The translations under genes were made by a program, and so were the position numbers. From Sipunculus nudus (Eukaryota > Annelida > Sipuncula > Golfingiida > Sipunculidae): a DNA stretch of 64,000 bases. Position 1 is the first letter of the stretch; every line of letters starts with the position of its first letter. The DNA is taken from positions 17,352,729 to 17,416,728 of the forward strand of contig CM049314.1 in NCBI GenBank assembly GCA_026874595.1, in the 5' to 3' direction. The notes beneath the pieces are model-generated. The model was given only the letters and a program-made list of their open reading frames with translations. It was not told the DNA's origin and did not search any database. Positions 1 through 11,957 of this stretch are shown one piece after another.

Positions 1-186
1 TGCTAATCTTCCTCCAAGGTTTATTATCAAGCACAGCCAACTTCAGCTATTGTCTACATAGGACTACTAACCTTTTTAAAAGGTTCAACATCAAACAGGG
101 CTAACTTTAGTTGCTGCCTATATGGGACTACTAACCTTCCTCAGGGGTTCAACATCAAGCAGCGCTAACTTCAGCTGCTCCTGTAG
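1..186. repeat. Three tandem copies of a ~64-bp unit at the left edge
   Basis: The motif ggactactaacc occurs at 61 and 125, 64 bases apart. A diverged copy fills 1-60 and the third stops near 186. Each copy also carries a ggttcaacatcaa-like segment and an aacttcagctgct-like segment. The array probably continues left of the window. It would lie in the intron or 3' flank after the exon at 617-675. Confidence 0.75.
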
Positions 187-616
187 AGTATTTTTTTCCC
201 TGGAATTAAAAAAAAAACTTATTTTCATGAAACTTCTTATATCTAGACTTTTAAAATTAATTTGAGACATTAAGTAGAAAAAAATTAAAGGTGTAAATTC
301 ATGAAAGAAAGGCTATATTTTAATTATAAATATGGCCCCCAGAGGGCACCAACTACAAAAGAAGCCGAGTTTAGAATGTATGAACTGCCATCAAAGGTAA
401 CATGACTCTGGTGACCAGATTTTGGGCCTATGTACCTCATCATTAGTGGGAGTTTATAAATTACATCTGGTCCGACTGGTGGCCTTGCAAGGTAAACAAA
501 TATGTTGTCCCATAACTGGGAATCATATATCATGAATTAAATATAGGTAATCAGCCATGCATACTTTATGTATATAAGTTATAATATGTATATAAATATG
601 ACCTTGATGTACTTAC
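187..616. other. AT-rich intron-like stretch, no gene seen
   Basis: AT-rich sequence just downstream (in gene orientation) of the minus-strand exon at 617-675. A 69-codon minus-strand ORF at 324-533 has no recognisable motif, and I see no splice sites that would place it in the gene. Confidence 0.5.
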
Positions 617-675
617 TGCAGTAGCTTGTCCTTCTTTAGGGTCACATCTTCAAGACTTTTATTCAAAGCATCACA
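617..675 (-). CDS. Coiled-coil protein, exon (last one seen in window)
   Basis: Minus-strand exon of 59 bases. Its acceptor is ttgtcacag and its donor is CTGCA followed by gtaagtac, close to the ideal animal donor. The one open reading frame starts CDALNKSLEDV and ends DKLLQ, a charged heptad-like sequence suited to coiled coil. It starts in phase 0 and ends with two bases of a codon. It follows the exon near 1382-1448, whose proposed end is also phase 0. The final exon(s), stop codon and polyadenylation signal must lie left of the window. Function is unknown; a structural or scaffold role is only an inference from the coiled coil. Splice sites are seen directly; membership of the gene rests on strand and phase. 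Confidence 0.75.
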
Positions 676-825
676 CTGTGACAAAGCTAAGGAATGTTGC
701 ATGTTTATCATAATATATATTTATAAATGTTGGTCAATCTGAATATAATACATATGTACAATGGCAGATCATCTGATCCAACATCTGCTTACAGCAAAGG
801 CAACTTTTGATAAATCCATGTTCAT

Positions 826-990
826 ATCATTTTTATTATCAATAATATTATCAATATCATCATTATTTTTTATTATTAGTAGTATTAAATCATAATTATA
901 TCATTGCTATTACATGTATTATTTTTATCATATTATTTTACCATTATTATATCATTATTATTTCATTTGTTATTATTATTATTACTATAT
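826..990. repeat. Degenerate (ATT)n-rich low-complexity tract
   Basis: Runs of tta, att and atc triplets in an imperfect microsatellite, inside the intron between the exons at 617-675 and about 1382-1448. The rest of 676-1381 is AT-rich with nothing recognisable. Confidence 0.7.
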
Positions 991-1381
991 TAAACAGAGC
1001 CCTTGAATAAAAATTCTTCTACATGTTTATGATATATCCAATGCAACTGTAAATGACTCAAATATTTAACCTCACCTGCATTTTAACAGAAGTATTTTTT
1101 ATCTTTTTTTTTTTATCAGGGTGGACAGATTGCATATATATGCTGGTTTTCTATCTGACTGCAATAACATATGATTTTACACAATAAATAAATTTATTCA
1201 AACAAATCAATAAAAAAATGTATAATTTTCTTTATACAAGAGATGCTAATTCTATGTGTTTAAGTTTATCATACAAGTCACTTTGCAATCTAGATGGCAC
1301 TTTATATCCCTGGAGTGAAAAAAGAGGTTACCAAAACAGATTAAACAAATACAATATATGAACTGAATCAGTTATGATAAC

Positions 1382-1448
1382 TTCATTTGTTTGACTTATA
1401 TGGAAAAGGATATCCTGACATTTGGCACCATACTTCTTGATCAGCAAA
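1382..1448 (-). CDS. Coiled-coil protein, exon with uncertain 3' end
   Basis: The acceptor is good: tatctttcag precedes TTTGCTG on the minus strand. The two bases carried over from the exon at 1846-1916 complete an Asp codon, after which the frame reads LLIKKYGAKCQDI. The frame stays open to a stop near 1328, so the true donor must be chosen. The donor that keeps phase 0 for the exon at 617-675 is the gttatc after AATGAA, giving 67 bases. It is a weak donor. An alternative at ATAAGTCAAA breaks the phase, and a missing exon between here and 617 is also possible. The 5' boundary and first 13 codons are well supported; the 3' boundary is not. Confidence 0.5.
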
Positions 1449-1845
1449 CTGAAAGATAAAAAGTAACATGAAGTTATATTCTGCAAAACAAGCATATTAG
1501 GAATTAAATTCATAAAGCCATCTTATTAAAACATCTGGGATATATCAAGCTCTGCTGGATAGGGTAAGGTACATTTTAAATAATAATGCTTTGAAACCTG
1601 ATCATGGTGTGTTAAAACTGTCCCACTGATATTTGTGGAAACCATATTTTCACTATGGTGATCTGTGTGAACATAATATAAATGTTATGATTACCAAATA
1701 TTAATGAAATATATGCATACTTAGGCAGACATAGCAAATTTAAAATACAGTCAGCTGATAAATAACTCACTGTGAATTACCATACAGCTTATGTTTTTCT
1801 CACTATCTACAAGGAATGACCCGACAAAAACGAACGACCACTCAC

Positions 1846-1916
1846 TCTGTGTTGATGATCTTCTGCTTCAGGGCTGTGTAGTTCAGCATGTGTTCTTCCT
1901 TCAACTGGTCCCTCTC
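1846..1916 (-). CDS. Coiled-coil protein, exon
   Basis: Minus-strand exon of 71 bases between acceptor gtgtaccag and donor ACAGA followed by gtgagt. It reads ERDQLKEEHMLNYTALK and then QKIINT plus two bases, a Glu/Lys-rich amphipathic helix. It joins exactly in phase to the exon at 2688-2805, whose last codons are CENCRILRK, making a continuous coiled coil across the junction. Both splice sites are canonical and there is no stop in the used frame. The gene family is not recognised. Confidence 0.8.
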
Positions 1917-2164
1917 CTGGTACACATAAATAAAAGACCAAGTCAGGCAACGGGGAATGTATGTTTGTACTAGTAAACCTGTATTTCTATGAGCCACATC
2001 TGAGCAAGACATAACTGCATTTTAGTTAATATGTTATAGTTTTGTTTTCTAGTTTGATTTAACTTTAAACGTGTTGGTAGTTATATAATACTTTCATGCT
2101 TTAGGGAAGATTCAGAGTGTTTCACAAGCTCATATTTGTGATTTTCCATACATCAGCATGTGAA

Positions 2165-2445
2165 AGAGTCATAGCACAACTGCTGATGTGAGTGTGTATA
2201 CACTGAGATAGCACAGCTGCTGATGTGAGTGTGTACACACTGAGATTGCGCAGATGCTGGTGTCTGTATACACTGAAATAGCACAGCTGTTGATGTCAGT
2301 CTGCATACATTGAGATAGCACAGCTGCTGATGTGAGTCTGTATACACTGAGATAGCACAGCTGCTGATGTGAGGTCAGGTGCTGATGTGATTGGAGTCTT
2401 TATATAGTATATGCTGAGATAGTACAGCTGTCGTTGGATGTATGT
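2165..2445. repeat. 37-bp minisatellite in intron
   Basis: About seven imperfect copies of a unit with agcacagctgctgatgtgag, followed by a tgtatacactga-like half, at a spacing of about 37 bases. The array lies between the exons at 1846-1916 and 2688-2805. Its 64-codon minus-strand ORF is a by-product of the repeat. Confidence 0.85.
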
Positions 2446-2687
2446 ATAAACTGTGATATCCAGCTGCTATTCTCAGTGTACAATGTTGTCAATTTGTCAT
2501 AGTAAAGACAATCCAAGGTTAAATATGTGAGAATGACAGTGATTATAGAAACAAAGAGTGATGTTGATAATGTCATTAATATGAATAAATCTTCTTGAAG
2601 TAAGTGACTGAAGTAGTGATGATGATATCAGCATGGTCTGTATGATAGCCATTATTAATACTGATTTACTAGTACTGTTACTTTTAC

Positions 2688-2805
2688 CTTTCTAAGAATC
2701 CTGCAGTTCTCACACCAGTCCGTGCTGGAGCTGACAGTCCTGGACTCTGGGGTACCACCACCCTCCATTATCTCATCAAAGAATGTGTCCTCCATCTTCC
2801 TGTAT
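2688..2805 (-). CDS. Coiled-coil protein, exon with CxxC-containing linker
   Basis: Minus-strand exon of 118 bases with acceptor ctatttttag and donor AGAAAG followed by gtaaaag. After one base that completes the previous codon it reads YRKMEDTFFDEIMEGGG, then a Ser/Thr-rich linker, then WCENCRILRK. The CxxC pair is notable but there is no second pair here to make a zinc site. It ends in phase 0, matching the exon at 1846-1916. Its start phase matches the proposed end of the exon at 21426-21602, though 18 kb of intron separates them and further exons may be missed. Confidence 0.8.
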
Positions 2806-4640
2806 CTAAAAATAGATCTACATGTCAGTTTCAAGGTGGCTGGTATGATCGATGAGAATTATGAACTACAGACTAAGGAGGGATAGAACATCAGGCTTAG
2901 ACGTCAGTAATAACGCCAGCCTGTGATCCTGAAACAGACACAAATTTTCTGATATGAATGAACATTAACCACACCATATTTTAACTGTGCAAAAGGGATT
3001 AATTTGAATGTATTACACCTGGAAAATCTTGATTTATTTATATTTTGTACATATACAAAAGTGACACACAAGCAATGCCAAAAATAAGTTGCATAATTAC
3101 CTAACATTTTCATTATAAAAATTATCCTATTTATTGTATGATTTCTATTCTACAATTCTAAAAGTAATATTTATCCTAAATATATATAGTGCACCTCTTC
3201 ATATTAATTACCAGACGCAAGGATAAAAATAAGGCAAAGGCATTCAATTAGTTTTAGTGCATATAAAAATAATTAAACTGCTAGCCAACAATACCAAGAC
3301 TCAATAGATTTCATGCATTTAGCTGGCTATGTCTAACAACTCCCATGTTATCTCCCATGTGTAGAATAGTCCATGAATACACTTGTTGTACCAGGCATGT
3401 CTTGAAAACAAAATGATTCTTAAAAGCCAAAGTAGGGGCATTTGTGAAAGGAGAAAGCAGAGAAAATTTCCTTTCAACTGTAAGTTGATCTTTTTTCCTT
3501 CAGGAAGTTAAAACACAAACACCTGCAGCACAGAGTGACAGCTGAAAGGTACACCAGTCCTGGAGGAGCGGGTTTCTATAAATAAATACTGCTGAATAAA
3601 TAATGAACAGACTACCCATGTTTCTTTTCAGAGTAATAGGCATTGTTTTTACTTAAGAATGGGAACACTAGTTAATGCTGGGTCACAACTAGACTCATTT
3701 AAAATGATCAAACGTCCATTATGACCTCTCTACCTCTGTGTGACTGCTTGATCCGAGATCAGGGTTGGCTACACTGATTGGAAACCAATGCAAGCTGTTT
3801 GCTCCTAGTTTGCTGGCTATATTTTAACGTGCAAACTCATGTTGAACTGATACAATTTTTGGTATATTTAGGGCTGGTCACTATAAAGCTCATCATGATT
3901 ATTAAGTTAACCCAGGTTTGGTGGCTTATTATTGATTAAATTATAACATCTATAGACTATATGACAACAGAATCTACAAAATTTACTTTTAATAAGTTTG
4001 AGTATTTGCCATAAAAAAATTAGGCTGAATGCTTACACATGACACTCACAATGAACACTGTGTTGTAGGTAAACCCCTGTATTTCAGATTCTGCAGTTAG
4101 TCATATACATTACAGTTTGTAAATCTCTGTTGCTGGATTATTGTTTCAACAAATACACTGGATTCTTCAATCTTTATGGTTGGTGGGGTTTCTAACAATA
4201 TCAGCCATCTATATCAGTTTTGAAAGTGAAAGTTTGAAACCAACGCAGTTCTAAAAAGACGTAGGGCTCAATGTTCTGACGGCTCATCTCAGTCACAATA
4301 ATTACTCTAATTATTAACAACTCAGCTCAACCCAGGCCTGAAAACCACATCATTACCCTGACTACAAGTATCAACACTGACTGGCAACAACAAAACTGTC
4401 CCTCACTCTGTCTGTTCTCTATAGGCTGTACATTGCCTTCAGAAAGATTTTATATTTTTCTTAGAAAAACAGAATGTGTGCCTAAGTTTAAAATAAAATA
4501 TGATGTATACCTACAAAAGAACCCCACAATTACTACAACCTTGAGCACTGATCAAAGTGGTAATAATTTAGGGGTGCTCTTATATATCTGTCTTATTTGT
4601 CTCCCCTCCCTATGGACCTTTCATCCCCAAATTTGAGGAA
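2806..4640. other. Intron, no gene seen
   Basis: AT-rich, non-repetitive sequence within the long intron upstream (gene orientation) of the exon at 2688-2805. Short ORFs at 2904-3113 (minus) and 4433-4636 (plus) show no motif and no flanking splice signals. Confidence 0.5.
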
Positions 4641-4649
4641 AAAAAGGGA

Positions 4650-4970
4650 CTACTTCAAAAGTCACAGCATTCACAAATAATTTCTATTCAGGCTGATTTA
4701 ACCTTGAAGATCCAGGACAAGGTCACCAGTTTTCAAACTCATTAAATAACTTGGTTGAAACAATCAGTATTTAAAATCTGATGGAAAATTTGCATTATTT
4801 CAAAAGTTAAAGGATTCACAAAAAAATTCTATTTCGGTCTATTTGACCTTCATGAGGAAGGTCAAAGGCAGTGGCTTTCAGACTCAACCAAGATATTGGT
4901 AAAAACAATTTAAAGTTTTAAATTTCATGAAAAAATGTTTAGTCATTCAAAAGTTATTGTGTACACGAGA
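4650..4970. repeat. Decayed 145-bp tandem repeat
   Basis: The phrase ttcaaaagt recurs near 4653, 4798 and 4943, 145 bases apart, each time followed by a diverged cattcacaaa-like stretch. Two units plus a fragment remain. The composition resembles the internal units of the dispersed non-coding families near 39.4 and 41.1 kb. An unrelated poly-C run follows at about 5051-5068. Confidence 0.6.
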
Positions 4971-5540
4971 ATTGATACTGACAAGGGTGAGTAAGTAACT
5001 GGACCAATGAAGATCAAACAACATGAGAAGAAACAGTCAGCTCAACTGAACTCCCCCCCCCCCCCCCCTTTCATTTGGCAATTGTAATACAGATGACCAC
5101 CGCTTAGCTATTTCAAACAATAGGTTATTACCAGTATAAGAGATTGATAACTTTTCTGCTTGGACTGGTTAAATGTTGACCAGCTAATTAATCAGTGTTA
5201 CTCTCTTTAATCTCTCTGACATGGTTTGGCCACCGACTTCAGACAAATGATAATAACAGTACAATGTGGTCACATTTGCTGGGGTCAGGATATGTGCCCA
5301 TAATTCTGAATCCAGGGTTGGTCACAATTTTAAATAATTAATAATTGAAATAACACTAACAAAACATTCAAGATCAAGGTAGGTTATTATTGTAGGTCAC
5401 CAGGCTTGGGTCAAGTACAGGGGGTCAGTACTTGAGTACAAGTACTGCAGAATTTGCCAAGTACAAGTACAAGTACACAATTTTTCAATGTACTTGAGTA
5501 CAAGTACAACTAGAATACGGGTAGTCGACAAGCGACTATG

Positions 5541-7245
5541 TGTATCCGCCTAAATCAGAGTGGAACGGGTGAAGTGAGGCATGGATTAAGTGGCAAGGGG
5601 AAATAGAGTGAAGTGTTGCATATTAGCATGGATGTCTGCAGCCAAATTGTGTATGAAGGTTGCCCCCCCTACCACAAAATCCAGAAAGCCGTCCATGTTG
5701 TATACATATGCAAAATTTAAGGCAGATAAGTCAAACCACTACATGTATATGAGTGATTTTAGCCCATGGCAGACAATCAGATGGACGCTGAGCAAAAATG
5801 GTTGCAGGTGACGGCACCAGTTTTGCGTATGATAAAGAGCTATGTGAGAACTATACACATGCAAAACTTTGGCCCAATCGGTCAAACGGTTCCCAAGATA
5901 TGAGCTTGGATGTCTCCTGCATAAACTAGAATGCAGGTGGCTCCACCTGTCATAAAATCAAGAGAGCTGTCGGGGATGTATAAACCTGCAAAATTTTAGC
6001 CAGATATGTCAAACCACTGCTAAGATATGAGTGATTTTATCCCATGGCAGACAAACAGACAGGAGCTTTGCAAAAATGGCTGTAGATGGCGCCACCAGTT
6101 TTGCGTGTGTTATAAAGCTCTCCAAGGGCTACATTTGTGCAAAAAAATTTTCCTGATCAGTCAAACGGTTCCCGAGATATGAGCTTGGATGTCTGCAGTG
6201 TAAACGTGAATGTAGGTGGCGCCACCTGTCATAAAATCAGAAAAGCTATCCAGGATGTATACGCATGCCGAATTTCAGGTGAATTAGTCAAGTCACTGCA
6301 GAGATATGAGTAATTTTAACCCAAGGCAGACAAACAGATGGACACTGTGCAAACATGGTTGCAGGTGGTGCCACCATTTTTTGTGTATGTTATAAAGCTC
6401 TCCAAGGGCTACATTTGTGCAAAAAAATTTTCCTGAATGGTCAAACAGTTCCCGAGATATGAGCTTGGATGTCTGCAGCGTAAACGTGAATGTAGGTGGC
6501 GCCACCTGTCACAAAATCAGAAAAGCTATCCAGGATGTATACGCATGCCAAATTTCAGGTGAATTAGTCAAGTCACTGCAGAGATATGAGTGATTTTAAC
6601 CCAAGGCAGATGAACAGATGGACACTGTGCAAACATGGTTGCAGGTGGCGCCACCATTTTTTGTGTATGTTATAAAGCTCTCCAAGGGCTACATTTGTGC
6701 AAAAAAATTTTCCTGATCCGTCAAACGGTTCCCGAGATGAGCTTGGATGTCTGCAGCGTAAACGTGAATGTAGGTGGCGCCACCTGTCACAAAATCAGAA
6801 AAGCTATCCAGGATGTATACGCATGCCAAATTTCAGGTGAATTAGTCAAGTCACTGCAGAGATATGAGTAATTTTAACCCAAGGCAGACGAACAGATGGA
6901 CACTGTGCAAACATGGTTGCAGGTGGCGCCACCATTTTTTGTGTATGTTATAAAGCTCTCCAAGGGCTACATTTGTGCAAAAAATTTTCCTGATCCGTCA
7001 AACGGTTCCCAAGATATGTGGGTTTATGTGTGGAAACAGACGCACAAACGGACGCAGAGTGCAGAGGAAAGGTCAGAGGTCAAAACAAAATCGGGGCGCA
7101 GCAGTTCACATGTGACCCGAACATAATCCCGGGTTTCGTAAAATTCCGCCCAGCGGTTACGGAGGAGTTCTCCGGAAACCTACGCCGCGGCGGCGGCGTG
7201 CAGCTGAAAACATAGTATCCGCAAAACTCTGTTTTGGCGGATACA
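5541..7245. mobile_element. Nested non-coding element with ~279-bp internal tandem repeats
   Basis: The left edge tgtatccgcctaaatcagag is matched near the right edge by ctctgttttggcggataca (7227-7245) as an imperfect inverted repeat. The right end can also fold on itself (gtatccgc ... gcggatac, 7215-7244). Inside, a unit of 278-280 bases is repeated about five times; ccaccatttt recurs at 6371, 6651 and 6929. Each unit holds the 12-base palindrome GGTGGCGCCACC, or a variant, about twice, and the phrase gttcccgagatatgag. ORFs here of 61-78 codons are different frames of the same repeat and are not genes. It interrupts the hAT element, so it is younger. I did not find a clean target duplication, so the outer limits are uncertain by tens of bases. 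Confidence 0.65.
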
Positions 7246-7702
7246 ATTACAGGGGTCTGTACTTGAGTACAAGTACAAGTACTTTTAATTAAAAAAGCAA
7301 TTTTTCTGAATATTTATTGATAAAACAATTACCTATATTATACACACTGTTACACAGTCAGATATCAGTACTGGTACACAAAAAAGTTGGTTAATGCTCC
7401 AATTGCTGAAAGTTTTTTTTGTTATTCTAGGTAATCCAGGGTGACAGTCTTGATGGCCTTTCAGTATTTATATACACTATTACACAGTCGTATATCAGTA
7501 CACAAGAAATGGTGCTTTGATGCCTATTCTGAATGACTATTCTGAATCTGCCAATTCTGTCACTTATTATATAGTGGCTTTTGAGTCTCTGTACTAGTCT
7601 GTCAGGTGTGTAAAACTCACAGCTGATCAGCTAAACAGTCCACCTGAGGGTTGTGTATAGTTCAGCTGTGACAACTCAATTCCAGATTTACTCATTACCA
7701 AC

Positions 7703-8358
7703 TAGTGGTGGGCTGGTCGAGTTTTATCAAAAGTCAGTCAGTTTCCTGCCACTTTCAAGCGCTCGATTAACAAACGCAACTATTGATTATATCATAATCA
7801 TGACTTTTTTTTCCAAGAATGCCTATATCTTATAGGCTAAAATTATTCTTCCATTTTATACAACATTCCGCGCTCCAAATAATAAGTCTTTGCTCCCATA
7901 TTAACTTCCGTATGTTACTGAGTATAACACAGTAGATGCGAGAACAGAGGACTTAATAAACCTATGTGAACTGGCAGGGAGCTGCAGAATTAGCGTGGAG
8001 TTTTGTAACAGATGTACATTTCACAGTATGGGCGGTATGGCATTAAAATGCTCCATAAATTCTCTAGGTATATGCAGCAAGTAGATGTCCTGGATAGTGG
8101 TTTAATTCTTGTTTATTATAAATAATTAAAATGAAACTTTGAAAAGCATATCTTACTGATAATAAGAAAATATAAATAAGGCAAAACTTCTTTTCTTTAG
8201 GTAGAATTACTAAGACATGCAGGCTGGGTTAAGAAAGTACAGTTTCACAGATAATTGCATATTTCTTTATATTTGCTTGAACTGATTACTAATCGATCAT
8301 CGATCGGTTTGCTTAAACCGATGATTGATTATGAAAACGGAACAGACTCCCACCACTA
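7703..8358. mobile_element. Nested hAT-like MITE, 656 bp
   Basis: The ends TAGTGGTGGG (7703) and CCCACCACTA (ending 8358) are inverted repeats. They are flanked by 8-base direct repeats ttaccaac (7695-7702) and ataccaac (8359-8366) that differ only at the first base. Near the right end, ccgatcgatgatcgat-like words and an inverted cggttt gctt aaaccg (about 8302-8317) form a hairpin. There is no coding capacity. Lying inside the 5401-9140 element, it must be the later insertion. Confidence 0.7.
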
Positions 8359-9148
8359 ATACCAACCTGACCTTCTCCGTTACCACGGCTAATTAGCCTG
8401 GTGCATGAGCAGATGTAACCTGGGACAAACTTAATCAGCAGAACTATTAAGAGGGTACTGTTTCCACTAGCTGTTCATATAATCACGTCTGAGGATAGAC
8501 TATTACAGCTTTTTCCATGTAACAGTAATAGTAATAGACTCAAAAAATTGAGCTGTAATAGTAATAGTAATAGAAACAGAGGGCACAGTAATAGAGTATT
8601 ACATATTACTTTCTATTACTTCCTGTGAGCCCCTTGATCATGAAGCATATCAGCAAATAATGCTGAACAGACTCAGTTCCTGTCCAGCAACTCCCCAGGA
8701 CGTGCCTATTGTGGAGGCAAGCATGGGCCAGCTGCCACATTGCTGGTGACCACTGGTGCTAATTACATAAGAGTACTGGACAGAGTAGGTCACAGCCAAA
8801 TAAGTTACCTGACACAATCTGACCTTTGATTGGTAAACCATGGATAAACAAGAGGCATGTTTGATGTTAATTAGTCTAGGCTATTATTATTGTGACATGT
8901 ACATCTTGTCTCACAACAATCAATCCATATGCTCTGTATTCAAAATAATTAAAAAAATACATGTACTTGACTAGTACTTGAAATGTACTTGATTTTTCAA
9001 GTACATATTTAGCAAGTACAAGTACAGTACAAATACTGTACTTGGTAAAAAGTACCAAGTACAAGTACAGGCCAAGTACTGAAAATTTTGTACTTGAGTA
9101 CAAGTACCAAGTACAAGTACATGTACTTGACCCAAGCCTGTAGGTCAC

Positions 9149-10490
9149 TAGGGTGGCCACAAGGTGATTTCCCTTCTTCTCCACTGGACTCCAATATCTT
9201 CTGGTTGTAACAGAGCAATTATCTCATTTTCTTTGCAACAAGTGCCCATACTGATTATTCAGCAGTAATTTTTGCTCCAAAGGAGTCTAAACAGCTGTAT
9301 TAACCTCTGGCTTGTTAGTCAAAAGGAAAATTAACAACAGCAGAGTGTTGGGCCTGTCATTTTTAGCCTGTGGACTGTGCACACGTGATCAGACCAGTTA
9401 GTTGTCAATCAAATGAAATGTAACAACACTGTCTCAGGGCTTGTTCTGTACCATTACTGAGATGGGCCCCAACTCAGTTGTGCATGCTACATGATGGAAA
9501 GTATCTGCAGCACGACCCCCAGCCAGAGTTGCGCACAAAGAAGAGAAAAACACAAAAATTCTGAACAGTTTAAACTGGATAATTTACTGCAACAGAAAGT
9601 CAATGGTATATGAAATTTTGGTGGCTAAATAACATCTTCATATAACACAGTATTAAAGATAATTACATAGTATACCAGACATGTATTATCTTGTTACTTA
9701 TAGTGTTAACTCCCCATACAGGGGTCCTCCATTCATGTGTACAATGATGGAGAATTCAAGGGAGTTTCGAAGTACACACTCATGTAGTGTGTTTAATGAT
9801 ATTTATTAAAGCAATATTTCACCTTTTTGTGTATTATGTGCACCAGATAAGATTTGTTTTCGGTCATTCTGCTCCTAGTTTGAGCGGTCACCTGCAAATA
9901 CATTACTGGTTCACTCGTCCCCGACACTGTATGGATTAACTTGTGCAAGGAATGTCAACTCGTGACCATGACTAGCTCCGGGCACTGCTTGCTGGGCTGG
10001 TATCCGTTTTTCTGGCAATAGATAGTTGGATACATGGCTACGATAAAATAGTCTAAAGGTCATAAGAGATCGATTGACCAGTAACGCAGAGGGAGCAAAA
10101 TTTGACCTATTAAATAAGAGTAAGAAAAAGGCTGTCAATTACTTTACACTTTCAGAAAATTTAAGGACAGGAAATACAGTACTTTTGGTAACTCACACAC
10201 TTGTGATTACACCAGTACCTGCTGTGAGCGAACCCGAGCACGAGCGGACACCTTCAATGTACGAACACTAAGCCATTGTCCGGACGCGTTTCCCATTAAA
10301 ATTGACCTATCATGAGCGGACACCTGCTAAACGCGGACAGGGGACAGTAATATTTGGTTGAAAACCCTATCATGAGCTGACACCCGAGTCAGATCGAAAT
10401 CCGGACGGACACCGACTCACGGAGATCGTTTTCAGTACATGACCAGATGATCGAGGGGTTTCCCATGCTGACCAACCTAACACGCTTCAA
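9149..10490. other. Intron or intergenic, gagcggacacc-type repeat remnants
   Basis: No gene recognised. Between about 10220 and 10400 the phrases gagcggacacc and tatcatgagc(g/t)gacacc recur, and a related aagggacacctgcaatgta lies near 11258-11276. This suggests fragments of one dispersed repeat. Small overlapping ORFs at 9911-10138 and 10074-10271 carry no motif. Confidence 0.4.
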
Positions 10491-10491
10491 T

Positions 10492-10537
10492 GCGTAATAC
10501 CAGAGAGCTTCGTCCGATAAGCTCTCTGGTAATACGC
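10492..10537. repeat. Strong 19-bp hairpin with 8-base loop
   Basis: Bases 10492-10510 (ending accagagagctt) pair with 10519-10537 (starting aagctctctggt) at 18 of 19 positions around the loop cgtccgat. The 12 pairs nearest the loop are perfect. No gene or element end is recognised beside it. Confidence 0.85.
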
Positions 10538-10888
10538 CACTCGCAGTCAATGCCAACAGCCAATAAAATGACGTTGTTTGATCACATGAGCCATCAACCG
10601 CTTGTAACACGTGATACATGGGACAGTCTCTAATTATAAATACATGTTTCGGGGCCGATACTTATTTTGACAGGGCCCTGAAACAAGCATCAGTGTAATG
10701 GAACAGCTGGAGCAAACTGGTTGATGCCGACTCCCGCTAAGAATACATTTCCTTGAAAAATCACAACCATGACCCAGTTTAACATGAATATTTAGATAAT
10801 TTATCATTTAACATATCCTGAAATTTATGTGTTTAACACCCTATCTCCGTGTCTTATGTGCTTGGGCCTGGGTTTGTCGGATTTTTCG

Positions 10889-11117
10889 TAATATGTATGT
10901 AATGTAAATATGTTAATTTCTTGTACATGTGTTTCATTTCCACTCATTTCCTTGTGATATGTATATAATGTATATGTTAATTTCTTGTACATGTGTTTAA
11001 TTTCCACTCATTTCCTTGTGATATGTACATAATGTAAATATGTTAATTTCTTGTACATGTGTTTCATTTCCACTCATTTCCTTGTGATATGTATATAATG
11101 TAAATATGTTAATATCA
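10889..11117. repeat. ~65-bp tandem repeat, three and a half copies
   Basis: The phrase ttgtacatgtgttt recurs at about 10921, 10985 and 11051, each followed by catttccactcatttcc and an atgtatataatgt-like stretch. The 60-codon minus-strand ORF at 10825-11007 reads through this repeat and is not taken as a gene. Confidence 0.85.
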
Positions 11118-11765
11118 TGTTTTCTTATGGAATAAATCAATTTTCTATATTTAAGGTTTTTTTATTTCAACTGTTGAACCAATATCAGTACAATAATCAC
11201 CCCCCCCCCCTCACTTAACCTACATCCACGCCCATATGTCCCTCCCTTTCACAAAGGGACACCTGCAATGTAGGAACACTTTGCGAAATCCCGAAGGTGT
11301 CCCTTCACGACAGGTACTAGTGTACACACCTCAGAACTTCAAGTGTCAGAAGTATTAAAAAAAACAAAACTGATTTATCTTACAAATCTGAAACCTCGGC
11401 CCGAATGTCGAATCACTCACGCACCTATACAGCACCAACTATGCCATGTCACACAACAAGGGACGCTTTCTAATATATAACTACCTATAATACTACTCAA
11501 ATATCACTTTCTTACCTATACTCAATCACAGGTTATGACATAATACATCTTTTATATACGATCTCCATGTAGTTGTATCAACATCCTTTTACGTCCGCCA
11601 TGATCAACTGTACGGTGATGCGTAAAATATCATTCCAGGCTCTATTTTTTTAATACGTCATCAGGAAACCCCCACCTTTTGGCATAACTCACACCTTCAC
11701 AATCTCCCATAACTCTAAGTCGGATTTATCACATCTCGATACGATGTTTTTAGATAATTCTAGGA

Positions 11766-11957
11766 CCCAAAGGGGGGGGTTTGGGGGGTCTCCCCCCTAT
11801 CATTACTCATGTTGATTATCATATCCTGGGGGGGTTGGGGGGGGGGGTCTCCCCCCCATAATTACCCATATTCATTCTAATTACTCTTCATGTTTATATA
11901 TTTACTCATGTTGATTTTCATATCCTGGGGGGGGGGGGGGGGGGTCTCCCCCAAATA
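11766..11957. repeat. Three G-tract / C-tract modules
   Basis: Three diverged modules (near 11770-11800, 11826-11860 and 11926-11953) each combine a long G run, the bridge ggtctccccc and then a C run. Two are preceded by catatcctgggggg. Each can form either a G-run/C-run hairpin or, in principle, a G-quadruplex. A run of 18 G at about 11927-11944 is also a likely sequencing-difficult site. Confidence 0.75.

Larger units (their letters stand above)
5401..9140. mobile_element. Non-autonomous hAT-type DNA transposon with nested insertions
   Basis: The left end CAGGCTTGGGTCAAGTACA at 5401 is matched as an inverted repeat by the right end finishing at 9140, 19 bases exact. The element is flanked by identical 8-bp direct repeats TAGGTCAC (5393-5400 and 9141-9148), the target duplication length of the hAT superfamily. 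Subterminal regions are crowded with caagtac / gtacttg words (5417-5510, 7258-7290, 8958-9125), as expected for clustered transposase-binding sites. No transposase reading frame is visible, so it is non-autonomous. Removing the insertions at about 5541-7245 and 7703-8358 leaves a core of roughly 1.3 kb. A gtaatagtaatag-rich patch at 8520-8620 may be a remnant of another element. Confidence 0.85.
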
